Part shown: positions 33,409-41,683 of the stretch, piece by piece
How the letters are laid out: each line of letters starts with the position of its first letter
Numbering within the stretch: position 1 is the stretch's first letter
Assembly: GCA_029863705.1 (NCBI GenBank)
Contig: JAOTUU010000007.1
Location: forward strand, 1-43,607
DNA from: Gammaproteobacteria bacterium
GTDB taxonomy: Bacteria; Pseudomonadota; Gammaproteobacteria; Steroidobacterales; Woeseiaceae
DNA: 43,607 nt
Direction: 5' to 3'
Notes under the pieces: model-generated
Seen by the model: the letters and a program-made list of their open reading frames with translations, nothing else
Told to the model about the DNA's origin: nothing
Databases searched by the model: none
Program-made: the position numbers and the translations under genes

Positions 33409-34406
33409 AGTTGTCCTGTGACCTGCACGCCGAGTGGATCGGCGCTTACTGCAAGGTGCCGGAAATTTTGTTCTTTTGCACGATCAATAAATTCAATAAT
33501 CGATTCTGCGTCGCTGGACAGGACGATTCCGATATCGCCGCCACCTGCGCCACAGGGTTTGTAGACAAGGCCTGCCGTTTCAGCTGCCGCCACCATCTCT
33601 GCATGACCGGCGTCAAAAATGCCGAGTTCATGATCGTTGCTGAATTCCCGCAGCACCTGGATATAATCCCGATACTCAAACAGAACTTTCTGCGCGTTAC
33701 CACTGCCCCAGGCCGACGCCACGCGCCTTGATGCGTACATGAGCGCGGCTCGCGACGGCCGCGGGTCACTCTTGATGAGGTGTTTCAGTTTGGCACTGGT
33801 ACTTGCTGGAACACCGCTCCAAAACAGGCCGAAAACCAGGCCGTCCGGCCAAGCGACAGGGTGGCCGGTACCTTCGCCCATCGTGTACTCGATCAGCCCC
33901 CCGCGGCTGCAGCACGCTATGTCCACGCCGCTACCCAGACCTTTCTGAAACGCTCGATGCGCGGCGAAAGCGATCCTGCTGGCGTCTTCATCAACATCGC
34001 CCACATGGCACAACGCAGCAGCGAATGCGGTCATCAACGCGGCACTGGAGCCGATACCAATTTTGGCACCACTTTCCGCGTCGACGAAGTCGCTTGTGTC
34101 CAGGCGAATCGAAAAGTGCCTGTTTGTTTCGACGTAGGCGGTTCGCCACAGGTCTTCCACCAGTTTGAAGTCCTCACCGCCTGCCAGCCATTCCACCACA
34201 CCATCCGCGACCCTGAAACGAGCCGTCGACTCCGCATGGCCGGGCGCCGCAACGACGTGATGTTCTTCATTGTTGTTTTCGACCGTAACTCGTGCACGGC
34301 GATCGACAGCCATGCACACGGCCGGCGCACCGTCGAGAACCGCGTACTCACCAGACAAAACTACCTTGCCAGGTGCGCTTGCCACTATCGGCATTGCGTC
34401 GCTCAT
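33402..34406 (-). CDS. Phosphomevalonate kinase
   Basis: A 334-aa GHMP-family kinase turning 5-phosphomevalonate into 5-diphosphomevalonate. The three GHMP motifs are APGKVVLSGEYAVLDGAPAV (about 10-29), IGIGSSAALMTAFAAAL (about 115-131) and CGAGGGDIGIV (about 285-295). GEYAVLDG is characteristic of the phosphomevalonate kinase branch, in contrast to GEHAVVYG of mevalonate kinase in the next gene. It overlaps the decarboxylase by 4 nt upstream and the fusion gene by 7 nt downstream, so all are translationally coupled. Confidence 0.92.
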   Translation of the reverse strand: MSDAMPIVASAPGKVVLSGEYAVLDGAPAVCMAVDRRARVTVENNNEEHHVVAAPGHAESTARFRVADGVVEWLAGGEDFKLVEDLWRTAYVETNRHFSIRLDTSDFVDAESGAKIGIGSSAALMTAFAAALCHVGDVDEDASRIAFAAHRAFQKGLGSGVDIACCSRGGLIEYTMGEGTGHPVAWPDGLVFGLFWSGVPASTSAKLKHLIKSDPRPSRAALMYASRRVASAWGSGNAQKVLFEYRDYIQVLREFSNDHELGIFDAGHAEMVAAAETAGLVYKPCGAGGGDIGIVLSSDAESIIEFIDRAKEQNFRHLAVSADPLGVQVTGQLC

Positions 34407-35365
34407 GCAGTCGACTCCAATGCAGCGCCTTCGCCGAGACCACTAAGCATGACGGCTTCGACGCCCGTCGTTTCCGCCAGCGCTACGTGAACTTGCGACA
34501 CGGCTTCGGGCGTACAAACGGCCTTTACCTGCGGCCCCGCATCGATCGTAAAAAATACCGGCACGCCATCTTCCTGCAAATTCCTTATCGTCTGCATGCA
34601 AGCCAGCGTCACACTATTCCAGTAAATCATCGGTGGACGCGAACCCCACATTACCGAGTGCATCTTCAGGCAGTTGTGTTCGGCGACCGTGGCCAGGGCG
34701 GAAAAATCCCGGCCGGCAATAGCCTCGCGCGCAGCTGCCAGATCCTGCGGCTGCTGCTCTACCCAACGCTCGAAAAATGGTGATGTCTTGCGGCTGATTT
34801 CCATCGCCTCGGTCGAACCAACGGGCTTGGGTCCTGTTGCCGTAATGGCGACCACAACCTGTAGCGGCCAATCGGCGGCCGCCCTCAGGCTGGATACTGA
34901 AACGTCCCGGGGACGATTCTCCAGTTCGACGAAGCCGCCGTACAACGACCTTGCTGCAGAACCGGATGCACGACCGGCGAGGCTCGCCAACTCATCGGTG
35001 CTTCGTTTTCGCTCTGCCAATGCATCAGCCGCAACGGTGAGCGCAGCAAACGCAGACGCCGAGGACGCAAGGCCCGCAGCAATCGGGAAATTGCACTGGC
35101 TCGTCACGCGCACCGGGCGGCGTCGCGCACCGAGCACGGTGCCGAGGCATCGCTGGATCCTTGGCAACATTCCGCCATCTGCCTGGCCGTTAATAATCAA
35201 CTCATCGTCAAGTAACGTGTCGTCGTATTCGACGCACATGGTCGTATACAGTTCGGCAAGCGTTACCGAAATCGAACCAACCGCGGGGAGGTTACGACCT
35301 GCGTCGCGCTTCCCCCAATACTTGATCAATGCGATATTCGGTTGGGCTCTGGCTATTGCCCGCAT
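34403..35365 (-). CDS. mvaD: Diphosphomevalonate decarboxylase
   Basis: A 320-aa GHMP-superfamily enzyme that, with ATP, decarboxylates 5-diphosphomevalonate to isopentenyl diphosphate. NIALIKYWGKRDAGRNLPAVGSISVTL (residues 10-36) is the family fingerprint. FPIAAGLASSASAFAAL is the ATP-binding motif, SGSAARSLYGGFV the substrate loop, and FTIDAGPQVKAVC carries the catalytic aspartate. It is the first gene of the minus-strand operon, with AGCAGGACG as a likely ribosome site and a perfect TATAAT -10 element about 30 nt upstream. Confidence 0.95.
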   Translation of the reverse strand: MRAIARAQPNIALIKYWGKRDAGRNLPAVGSISVTLAELYTTMCVEYDDTLLDDELIINGQADGGMLPRIQRCLGTVLGARRRPVRVTSQCNFPIAAGLASSASAFAALTVAADALAERKRSTDELASLAGRASGSAARSLYGGFVELENRPRDVSVSSLRAAADWPLQVVVAITATGPKPVGSTEAMEISRKTSPFFERWVEQQPQDLAAAREAIAGRDFSALATVAEHNCLKMHSVMWGSRPPMIYWNSVTLACMQTIRNLQEDGVPVFFTIDAGPQVKAVCTPEAVSQVHVALAETTGVEAVMLSGLGEGAALESTA

Positions 35366-35395
35366 AAGCTACTTCGTCCTGCTAAAGGGATGCGA

Positions 35396-35401
35396 ATTAT
35401 A
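35396..35401 (-). promoter_or_regulatory. -10 element of the mevalonate operon promoter
   Basis: The minus strand has a perfect TATAAT at 35396-35401 (GGGCTATAATTCGC). Transcription would start at about 35388, giving a short leader of about 23 nt to the mvaD ATG. No good -35 hexamer stands 17 nt away (best is GACCTT with 18 nt), so an activator may be needed. The 97-bp gap between the divergent mvaD and ispA genes also has to hold the ispA promoter. Confidence 0.6.
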
Positions 35402-35462
35402 GCCCAGCCGCCCTACGCAAAGGTCGGCAAATCGGTGTACGCTACATGGCCCTGAGCACACG

Positions 35463-36365
35463 GTGGAACGACCTTTGTCAGTATTGTTCGAGAATCGCAT
35501 AGCGCACTACACCGAGCGCGTGGCATTAAAGCTGGATGAGGTTCTGCCGCCATCCTCGCAGGAACCGGAGCGCTTGCACGACGCGATGCGCTACGCCGTG
35601 TTCAACGGTGGCAAGCGGGTTCGGCCATTACTCGTATACGCGGCCGGGGAGTGTCTCGGCTTGCAGGAGAGCTTGCTGGATGCGCCTGCCGCGGCAATCG
35701 AACTCGTTCACGCCTTTTCTCTGGTGCACGACGATCTTCCCGCAATGGACGATGACGACCTGCGACGTGGCAAGCCAACGCTGCACCGAAAATACGATGA
35801 AGCCACCGCCATACTCGCCGCCGACGCGTTGCAGCCATTGGCTTTCAGCGTCCTCGCCAACGCCAGCGGCGTCGCACCCGCGACGCGAATCAGGCTCGTC
35901 AAGCTCCTCGCGGATGCCTGCGGATCCATCGGCATGACAGGCGGGCAGTCGCTCGATCTGGCTGCTGAAGGACAGTCACTCGACGCTGCACAAATCGAGC
36001 ACATGTACGAACTGAAGACCGGCGCGCTGATTCACGCGTCGGTTGTGTCAGCGTCAGCGATATGCGCTGATTTATCTGCCGAACGTAGCTCGGCCCTCGA
36101 TGCGTTCGGACGCACGATCGGTATCGCATTTCAAATCAAGGATGACATCCTTGATGTTGAAGGAACAACGGAAATCATCGGCAAGCCATCCGGATCCGAC
36201 CAGCGCCTCGACAAAGCGACCTTTCCCGGACGGGTAGGCATCGCGGATGCGCGACAACGTTGTGACGAATTGCTGAACGGCGCATTGCAACATCTCGACG
36301 ATTTCGGTACCGACGCCGAACCATTGAGCTGGCTTGCCCGCTTCATTGTTGAGCGTGGCAACTAA
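35463..36365 (+). CDS. ispA: Farnesyl diphosphate synthase (IspA-type polyprenyl synthase)
   Basis: A 300-aa short-chain trans-prenyltransferase that joins IPP to DMAPP and geranyl diphosphate. The first aspartate-rich motif is HDDLPAMDDDDLRRGKPT, the second FQIKDDILDVEGTTEIIGK; MRYAVFNGGKRVRPLL and the lysine/glutamine block MTGGQSLDLAAEG complete the family set. The length matches IspA (about 299 aa). It starts at GTG 35463. In many proteobacteria ispA lies between xseB and dxs; here it is beside the mevalonate genes, with dinB overlapping its 3' end. Confidence 0.94.
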   Translation: MERPLSVLFENRIAHYTERVALKLDEVLPPSSQEPERLHDAMRYAVFNGGKRVRPLLVYAAGECLGLQESLLDAPAAAIELVHAFSLVHDDLPAMDDDDLRRGKPTLHRKYDEATAILAADALQPLAFSVLANASGVAPATRIRLVKLLADACGSIGMTGGQSLDLAAEGQSLDAAQIEHMYELKTGALIHASVVSASAICADLSAERSSALDAFGRTIGIAFQIKDDILDVEGTTEIIGKPSGSDQRLDKATFPGRVGIADARQRCDELLNGALQHLDDFGTDAEPLSWLARFIVERGN

Positions 36366-37542
36366 TGTTGTGACTGCCGCGACGCGCACAATACTGCATG
36401 TCGATATGGATGCGTTCTACGCTTCTGTTGAACAACGCGACAACCCGGAACTTCGCGGCAAACCGGTGGTTGTGGGCGGTGGCAGCAACCGGGGAGTCGT
36501 TGCCGCCGCAAGCTACGAAGTCCGCGAGTTTGGTGTGCGCTCGGCAATGCCAATGCGCGAGGCATTGCGGCGCTGCCCTGACCTGGTCCGCGTGGCACCG
36601 CGAATGTCGCGATACAAAAAAGTCTCCGCAGAAATTTTCGAGGTTTTTCGGGAATTCACACCACTGGTCGAAGGTCTGTCGCTCGATGAGGCGTTTCTGG
36701 ATGTTACTTCCAGCCAAACACTGCATGGGACAGGCATCGATATTGCGAGGTGCATCAAACAAACGATCAACGAGCGCACTGGCCTGACGGCATCGGTCGG
36801 CGTTGCCGAAAACAAGCTGGTCGCGAAAATTGCATCCGACCTGAATAAACCGGATGGGCTTGCCGTCGTCACTGCGGACAATTGCCACGAGCAGCTCGAT
36901 CCTTTACCGGTTTCCGTCATACCGGGTATCGGTAAACAGACCCTCAGCCGATTGCATAAAGTCGGAATTCGGACTGTCGCGGACCTGCGTCTCGCACATG
37001 ACCGGGACATCGAGCCAATATTTGGACGGTACTCGCGGAGGACGCGTGATCGTGCCGCCGGCATCGATAGTCGACCTGTCATGCCGTCACGTGAGGAGAA
37101 GTCGATCAGCGCCGAGGAAACGTTTGAACAGGACCTTGTCGATCGCGGCGATATGGACAGCGAATTGCTCGCGCTCTCGGAGACCACGGCACAGCGACTG
37201 CGCAAAGCAGAACTGCAGGCCGGCACTGTTCATATCAAAATTCGGCAAGCCGATTTTCAGACATTTACGCGGCAAAAACGCCTCCAGCCGCCCGTTAACA
37301 GTACCGACCAGATCTACCACACGGCACGAAGCCTGCTCGGCACATGGCTAAGCAGCAACCCGGACGCAAAGGTCCGATTGCTCGGCGTCGGCGGGAGCAA
37401 GTTGTCGCCAGCTGAGCAACGCGATTTATTCGCTGACGAGCAAGGATCAACGGACAATCCGCTCGATCAGGCAGTCGACAATATCCGCGATCGCTTCGGC
37501 AAGCTGTCAGTAAGCCGCGCCAGGACCTTGGAACGGCCATGA
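36355..37542 (+). CDS. dinB: DNA polymerase IV (Y-family, DinB)
   Basis: A 395-aa error-prone translesion polymerase. The N-terminal metal-binding block TILHVDMDAFYASVEQRDNP, AASYEVREFGVRSAMPM, the second acidic site LSLDEAFLDVT, and the helix-hairpin-helix region VIPGIGKQTLSRLHKVGIRTVADL follow E. coli DinB closely. The C-terminal little-finger domain is present; I did not see a clear beta-clamp motif of the QLVLGL type at the end (LSVSRARTLERP). The start is uncertain: GTG 36355 or GTG 36370 are both possible; the track's ATG 36334 is inside ispA. It overlaps ispA, so it may be cotranscribed. No LexA-like box was found just upstream. Confidence 0.93.
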   Translation: MATNVVTAATRTILHVDMDAFYASVEQRDNPELRGKPVVVGGGSNRGVVAAASYEVREFGVRSAMPMREALRRCPDLVRVAPRMSRYKKVSAEIFEVFREFTPLVEGLSLDEAFLDVTSSQTLHGTGIDIARCIKQTINERTGLTASVGVAENKLVAKIASDLNKPDGLAVVTADNCHEQLDPLPVSVIPGIGKQTLSRLHKVGIRTVADLRLAHDRDIEPIFGRYSRRTRDRAAGIDSRPVMPSREEKSISAEETFEQDLVDRGDMDSELLALSETTAQRLRKAELQAGTVHIKIRQADFQTFTRQKRLQPPVNSTDQIYHTARSLLGTWLSSNPDAKVRLLGVGGSKLSPAEQRDLFADEQGSTDNPLDQAVDNIRDRFGKLSVSRARTLERP

Positions 37543-37580
37543 CTGATGTAGAATCAGTGTCTTAGTCAGGGCGCAGGTTT

Positions 37581-39239
37581 ATGTATACCCGTTTTTTTGG
37601 TCTCAATGAGAAGCCGTTTTCAATAACGCCTGACCCGCGTTACCTGTTCATGAGCGCGCGCCATGGAGAAGCTCTCGCCCATCTCGTTTATGGCGTCACT
37701 GAAAGCGGCGGATTCATGCAGTTAACCGGCGAAGTGGGTACCGGCAAGACGACGCTCGTCAGAACATTGCTGCTCAATCGAATGCCGGCCAATGCGAATG
37801 TGGCTGTCGTGCTTAACCCGCAACTATCCGCGCTTGAGTTTCTCGTCACGATTTGCGAAGAATTGCACGTTCCGGTGCCTGACGATCGCCACAGCATCAA
37901 GGCGCTCATCGACACGCTAAACGCCTATTTGCTGGAGGTTCACGCGGATGGCCGGCGAACAATTCTCGTCGTCGATGAAGCGCAGAACCTTGCTCCCGAT
38001 GTGCTCGAACAGCTTAGATTGCTGACTAACCTGGAGACGGCCAAGCAAAAGCTGTTGCAGATTGTGCTGATCGGCCAACCGGAGCTGCGCGAATTGCTGG
38101 CACGTAACGACCTGCGCCAACTCGCCCAACGAATTACCGGACGCTACCACCTCGAACCCTTATCCAGAGAGGAAACCGAACAATACATCGAACATCGCCT
38201 TAAAGTTGCCGGAGCTTTGGGCGAGGTGTTCGACACCGGCGCCAAGCGCGAAGTATTCCGGCTGACACAAGGCGTGCCGCGGCTCATCAATGTCATTTGC
38301 GACCGTGCTCTTCTCGGCGCATTCAGCATAGAAAGCCGGCGCGTGAATCGTCGCATCATCCGTAGAGCAGCCACAGAAATCACGGGTAAGGCAGAGACCG
38401 CAAACACACTGCGACGGGCTTTGCCTGTCGTTGGCATTATCGCCGCCGTAGTCATCTCGGCTGGGTTCCTGTCCCTGCTGGAAGAGCGCAAACCCACTAT
38501 CGATGCCGCCATCGAAGCTGCTGTTCCGGCGATAAAAGAGCCGGCTGACATCGCACCGACATCGGAGCCGGAGCCAGAGCCAGTCGCAGAAGAAGCGCAA
38601 GCGTCGCTGGACGATCAACTGCAACTTGCCCAGGAATTGACCAACCCTCAATCAGCCTTGGCTGTGCTGCTCAATTTATGGGGTCTCGAATATCGTGGCG
38701 GCGGCCAGTCCGGCTGTGCTCAGGCAGCGGCCGCCGGTTACAGCTGCCTGAATCAACGTGGCTCCTGGGGCAACCTGAAGCAATTCGATCGCCCCGCGGT
38801 GCTGACCCTGGTCGACGCAAAGGGGCAAACACACAACGTCGTGCTGATCAGGATCGAAGAACAGACGGTTGAGCTTTCGATTGGCGGTGTGATGGTCACT
38901 CACCCTGTCGGCGAAGTCTCTGACATGTGGCTCGGCCAGTACATGCTTCTTTGGCGGCCACCGAATGGTGTTGCAGTGTCAATGGCGCCAGGTTCGCGTG
39001 GTCCGAGTGTCCTCTGGCTGCGAAAAAGCCTGGCGGAAATAGATGCGCGATATCGCACAGACTTGCCTGACTCAGATCAGTTTGACGAGGATCTGCAGCA
39101 AAAAGTCCGGGCATTCCAGCGGGAGCATCGTCTCGATGTCGATGGCGTGGCAGGCCAGCAAACCCAGATTATTATTAACACGCTTCTCGCGGTGGACGAC
39201 ACGCCTCGTCTGACGGTTCCGCGATTGGCCCAGGAATAG
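37581..39239 (+). CDS. gspA: GspA/ExeA-type AAA ATPase with C-terminal peptidoglycan-binding domain
   Basis: A 552-aa protein. The N-terminus MYTRFFGLNEKPFSITPDPRYLF is the typical ExeA/GspA start. Walker A is GEVGTGKT (50-57), Walker B ILVVDEAQ (about 125-132), and GQPELRELL, ITGRYHL and TQGVPRLINVICDRAL are AAA_22 blocks. A single transmembrane helix lies at about 280-302. The periplasmic half holds a Pro/Glu-rich linker, a C39-peptidase-like region (LNLWGLEYRGGGQSGC onward) and a PG_binding_1 domain near the C-terminus (VRAFQREHRLDVDGVAGQQT). With GspB it helps the type II secretin through the peptidoglycan. No other gsp genes are in the window. Confidence 0.92.
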   Translation: MYTRFFGLNEKPFSITPDPRYLFMSARHGEALAHLVYGVTESGGFMQLTGEVGTGKTTLVRTLLLNRMPANANVAVVLNPQLSALEFLVTICEELHVPVPDDRHSIKALIDTLNAYLLEVHADGRRTILVVDEAQNLAPDVLEQLRLLTNLETAKQKLLQIVLIGQPELRELLARNDLRQLAQRITGRYHLEPLSREETEQYIEHRLKVAGALGEVFDTGAKREVFRLTQGVPRLINVICDRALLGAFSIESRRVNRRIIRRAATEITGKAETANTLRRALPVVGIIAAVVISAGFLSLLEERKPTIDAAIEAAVPAIKEPADIAPTSEPEPEPVAEEAQASLDDQLQLAQELTNPQSALAVLLNLWGLEYRGGGQSGCAQAAAAGYSCLNQRGSWGNLKQFDRPAVLTLVDAKGQTHNVVLIRIEEQTVELSIGGVMVTHPVGEVSDMWLGQYMLLWRPPNGVAVSMAPGSRGPSVLWLRKSLAEIDARYRTDLPDSDQFDEDLQQKVRAFQREHRLDVDGVAGQQTQIIINTLLAVDDTPRLTVPRLAQE

Positions 39240-39242
39240 ACT

Positions 39243-39848
39243 ATGTCATTTATTCTTGACGCGTTGAAAAAATCCGAAAGCGAGCGGCAACAGCAGTCGA
39301 ACTCCGAGTTTGCCAGCGTGCCATCCAGTTCGGGCAACCCCAACCCTCTAAAATGGTTGTGGATTCTCGGCGCATTGCTGCTGGTCAACGTAGCGGTCCT
39401 GCTTGGTCTGTTACTGCGTGATGATGCACCAGCAGAGGATGCCGTGATTGCCACTTCGTCGAGCAAAAACGAAGCAACGGTCGCCGAACCGAGCTTTGAG
39501 GAACAGGTCGCAGCCGCCAAACTGATTCAGCCACAGCCTGCCGCAGTCACACAGGCCGAGCCATCCAGACCGGCGGTAACTGCTGCACCGAAATCGACAC
39601 CATCTTCCTCAGGCGCGCGACTACTCACAATTGATGAAGTTCGCCTGGACGGTACGGTACAGCTGAGCGACCTGCACCTCGATATTCATGTCTACAGCGA
39701 CGTTCCTGAGGAGCGGTTTGTTTTTATCAATATGGCGAAGCTGCGCGAACAGTCGCAGCTTGAGGAAGGCCCAACCGTCGCTGAAATAACCCGCGACGGT
39801 GTCATTCTTGAGTATCAGGGCACCACGTTCCTGATGCCCCGTGAATAA
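39243..39848 (+). CDS. gspB: GspB-type general secretion pathway accessory protein
   Basis: A 201-aa protein. MSFILDALKKSESERQQ is the conserved cytoplasmic start of GspB/ExeB proteins. A transmembrane helix (LKWLWILGALLLVNVAVLLGLLL, about 36-58) leads to an Ala/Pro/Glu-rich periplasmic linker and a C-terminal domain (TIDEVRLDGTVQLSDLHLDIHVYSDVPEERFVFINM, then GVILEYQGTTFLM) characteristic of the family. It starts 3 nt after gspA, which fits the ExeA-ExeB complex that multimerises the secretin. Confidence 0.92.
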   Translation: MSFILDALKKSESERQQQSNSEFASVPSSSGNPNPLKWLWILGALLLVNVAVLLGLLLRDDAPAEDAVIATSSSKNEATVAEPSFEEQVAAAKLIQPQPAAVTQAEPSRPAVTAAPKSTPSSSGARLLTIDEVRLDGTVQLSDLHLDIHVYSDVPEERFVFINMAKLREQSQLEEGPTVAEITRDGVILEYQGTTFLMPRE

Positions 39849-39856
39849 ACGGTCAC

Positions 39857-41683
39857 TTGGCTGACACCGTTACCAAGTATCTGGACGGCGCCGCCCTTGC
39901 TGACGCGCTCACATCGGGTATCCACAAGGTAATCGGTGCACAGGAATTTCTTAATCGCATAAACGTCTTTCCAGTCGCAGATGGTGATACCGGCACCAAC
40001 CTGAGTTTGTCACTTGGCGCCGCCCTGGCCACAATCAAGCAGTCCCGGGACAAACACCTGGGCACCCTGTTAGCGGCGATAGCCGATACGCTGCTGGATA
40101 GCGCTCGCGGTAACTCCGGCGCCATCCTCGCCCAGTTTTTTCAGGGCATGAGCGATTCGGCCGGCGAATTGACGCGTTTTACAACGTACACGTTTAGCAA
40201 AGCCGTGCACCTGGGCAGCGACTATGCCCATGATGCGCTGTCGAACCCTCGCGAAGGCACAATTCTGTCAGTTATGGCCACATTCGCCGAATCCCTCGGT
40301 GCGCAGGCCAGCAATAACCACGAAGGTGACTTCCCAACGGTAATGAAGAGTGCGCTGCAACAGGCGAAAATCGCCTTGGCCAATACACAGGAGCAACTCG
40401 ATGAGTTGCGCAAAGCGGGCGTTGTGGATGCGGGAGCGAAAGGCTTCGTCGAACTCGTGCACGGCATGGCCGATTACGTTCGTCATGGGCGAATTGCCGA
40501 AGAGCCCGACCTAACCGTACTTCACGGTGAAGACGTATCTATGTTGACGGTCGGCTCTGGTGCAGACTCGGAGTACCGTTACTGTACGGAATGTCTTGTC
40601 ACGGGACTGGACATTGATCGGCGCAAGCTACGCGAGGCGCTGTCCGAACTCGGCAATTCCCTGGTGCTCGCCGGCACCAAACGCAAGGCCAAGATCCATA
40701 TTCACGTCAACGATCCGGAGACTGTATTCGATACCGGTCGTGAATACGGCGACGTTAGCGGCGAGAAAGCGGACGACATGCATCGTCAGCTACACACCAG
40801 CCACGATGCAAAGCGTAAATTTGCCGTGATTACAGACTCGGTTGCCGACATTGCCGACGAGGATATGGAGCGCCTGGATATACACATCGTGCCCGCTCGA
40901 ATCCAATTCGGAAATCGCGGCTATCTCGATAAGGTCAGCATCACGACGGAGGAATTCTTTGCCGAACTCTCCACCAATCCGAACCACCCGACAACGTCGC
41001 AACCATCGCCAGGCGATTTCCGCCGTCAGTTTCAATTTCTCGCAAGCCATTTTTCGGACGTAATCTCTATCAACCTGACTGCCGCAGCCAGCGGCACGTT
41101 TGCCGCAGCAAAACTCGCTGCCACAAGAACCAACGCTCGCGGAAAAATCCACGTTATCAACTCTTCGAATGCATCAGCAGGCCAGGGACTACTCGTCGTC
41201 TTCGCCGCCGAATGTGCAAAATCTGGTGCGAGTGCAGAGAAAACGGTGGCGGCAGTTGAGGCACTGGTACCGAAAACACGCACCTTCGCGATTCTCGCAG
41301 ATTTGCGCTATGCCGTACGTGGCGGCCGCCTTCCCGCCTGGGTAAAGACAATTGCCGATGTACTACGGCTCGTACCAATACTTCGAACGACAACAGACGG
41401 TCGAATAGCGACTGCCAGTTTCATGCTCGGCAAACGAAACCGCATAGCGCGTTTCGTGCGCCATGTTGCTCGCCGGGTTGCAAACGATGGCGCCCTGAAC
41501 GTAACTATCGCTCACGCAGTTTGTCCGGATGATGCGGCCGAACTCGAGCATTACCTTCGCGAGCAAATTGCCGATATCTCTCGCCTGTCGATAACCAACC
41601 TTGGCACTGGTTTGGGTGTTCACGGTGGCCCGGGCACATTGATAGTCTCGACACAGCCGCACACCGAGCCACCAATAGGCTAG
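39857..41683 (+). CDS. FakA-FakB-like fusion: DAK2 kinase domain joined to DegV fatty acid-binding domain
   Basis: A 608-aa single chain. Residues 1 to about 200 are a DAK2 domain with the ATP/Mg site FPVADGDTGTNL (about 37-48), ARGNSGAILAQFF (about 84-96) and VVDAGAKGFVEL. Residues about 225-315 are the FakA C-terminal region, with YCTECLVTG and GTKRKAKIHIHVNDPE. Residues about 320-600 are a DegV domain, KFAVITDSVADI, TSQPSPGDF and SINLTAAASGTFAAA, with GGRLPAWV later. In Firmicutes the kinase FakA and fatty acid-binding FakB are separate proteins that phosphorylate exogenous fatty acids. No ATG is available; TTG 39857 is the first in-frame start after gspB. No acyl-phosphate acyltransferase (plsX, plsY) is in the window. 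Confidence 0.92.
   Translation: MADTVTKYLDGAALADALTSGIHKVIGAQEFLNRINVFPVADGDTGTNLSLSLGAALATIKQSRDKHLGTLLAAIADTLLDSARGNSGAILAQFFQGMSDSAGELTRFTTYTFSKAVHLGSDYAHDALSNPREGTILSVMATFAESLGAQASNNHEGDFPTVMKSALQQAKIALANTQEQLDELRKAGVVDAGAKGFVELVHGMADYVRHGRIAEEPDLTVLHGEDVSMLTVGSGADSEYRYCTECLVTGLDIDRRKLREALSELGNSLVLAGTKRKAKIHIHVNDPETVFDTGREYGDVSGEKADDMHRQLHTSHDAKRKFAVITDSVADIADEDMERLDIHIVPARIQFGNRGYLDKVSITTEEFFAELSTNPNHPTTSQPSPGDFRRQFQFLASHFSDVISINLTAAASGTFAAAKLAATRTNARGKIHVINSSNASAGQGLLVVFAAECAKSGASAEKTVAAVEALVPKTRTFAILADLRYAVRGGRLPAWVKTIADVLRLVPILRTTTDGRIATASFMLGKRNRIARFVRHVARRVANDGALNVTIAHAVCPDDAAELEHYLREQIADISRLSITNLGTGLGVHGGPGTLIVSTQPHTEPPIG

Noticed and set aside
33780-34490. 236-aa plus-strand ORF opposite phosphomevalonate kinase
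   Set aside because: It is a shadow of a well-supported GHMP kinase gene. Its translation is rich in Arg/Cys/His, with no family motif and no ribosome site.
34674-35402. 242-aa plus-strand ORF opposite mvaD
   Set aside because: It lies antisense to a clear decarboxylase with all motifs. The protein has the Ala/Arg/Ser-rich make-up of a shadow frame.
35366-35462. Search for a LexA box controlling ispA-dinB
   Set aside because: No CTG-N10-CAG-like sequence is present in the gap, so SOS control of dinB is not claimed.
36513-37226. 237-aa minus-strand ORF opposite dinB
   Set aside because: Ser/Arg-rich shadow of the DinB coding frame, without recognisable domains.
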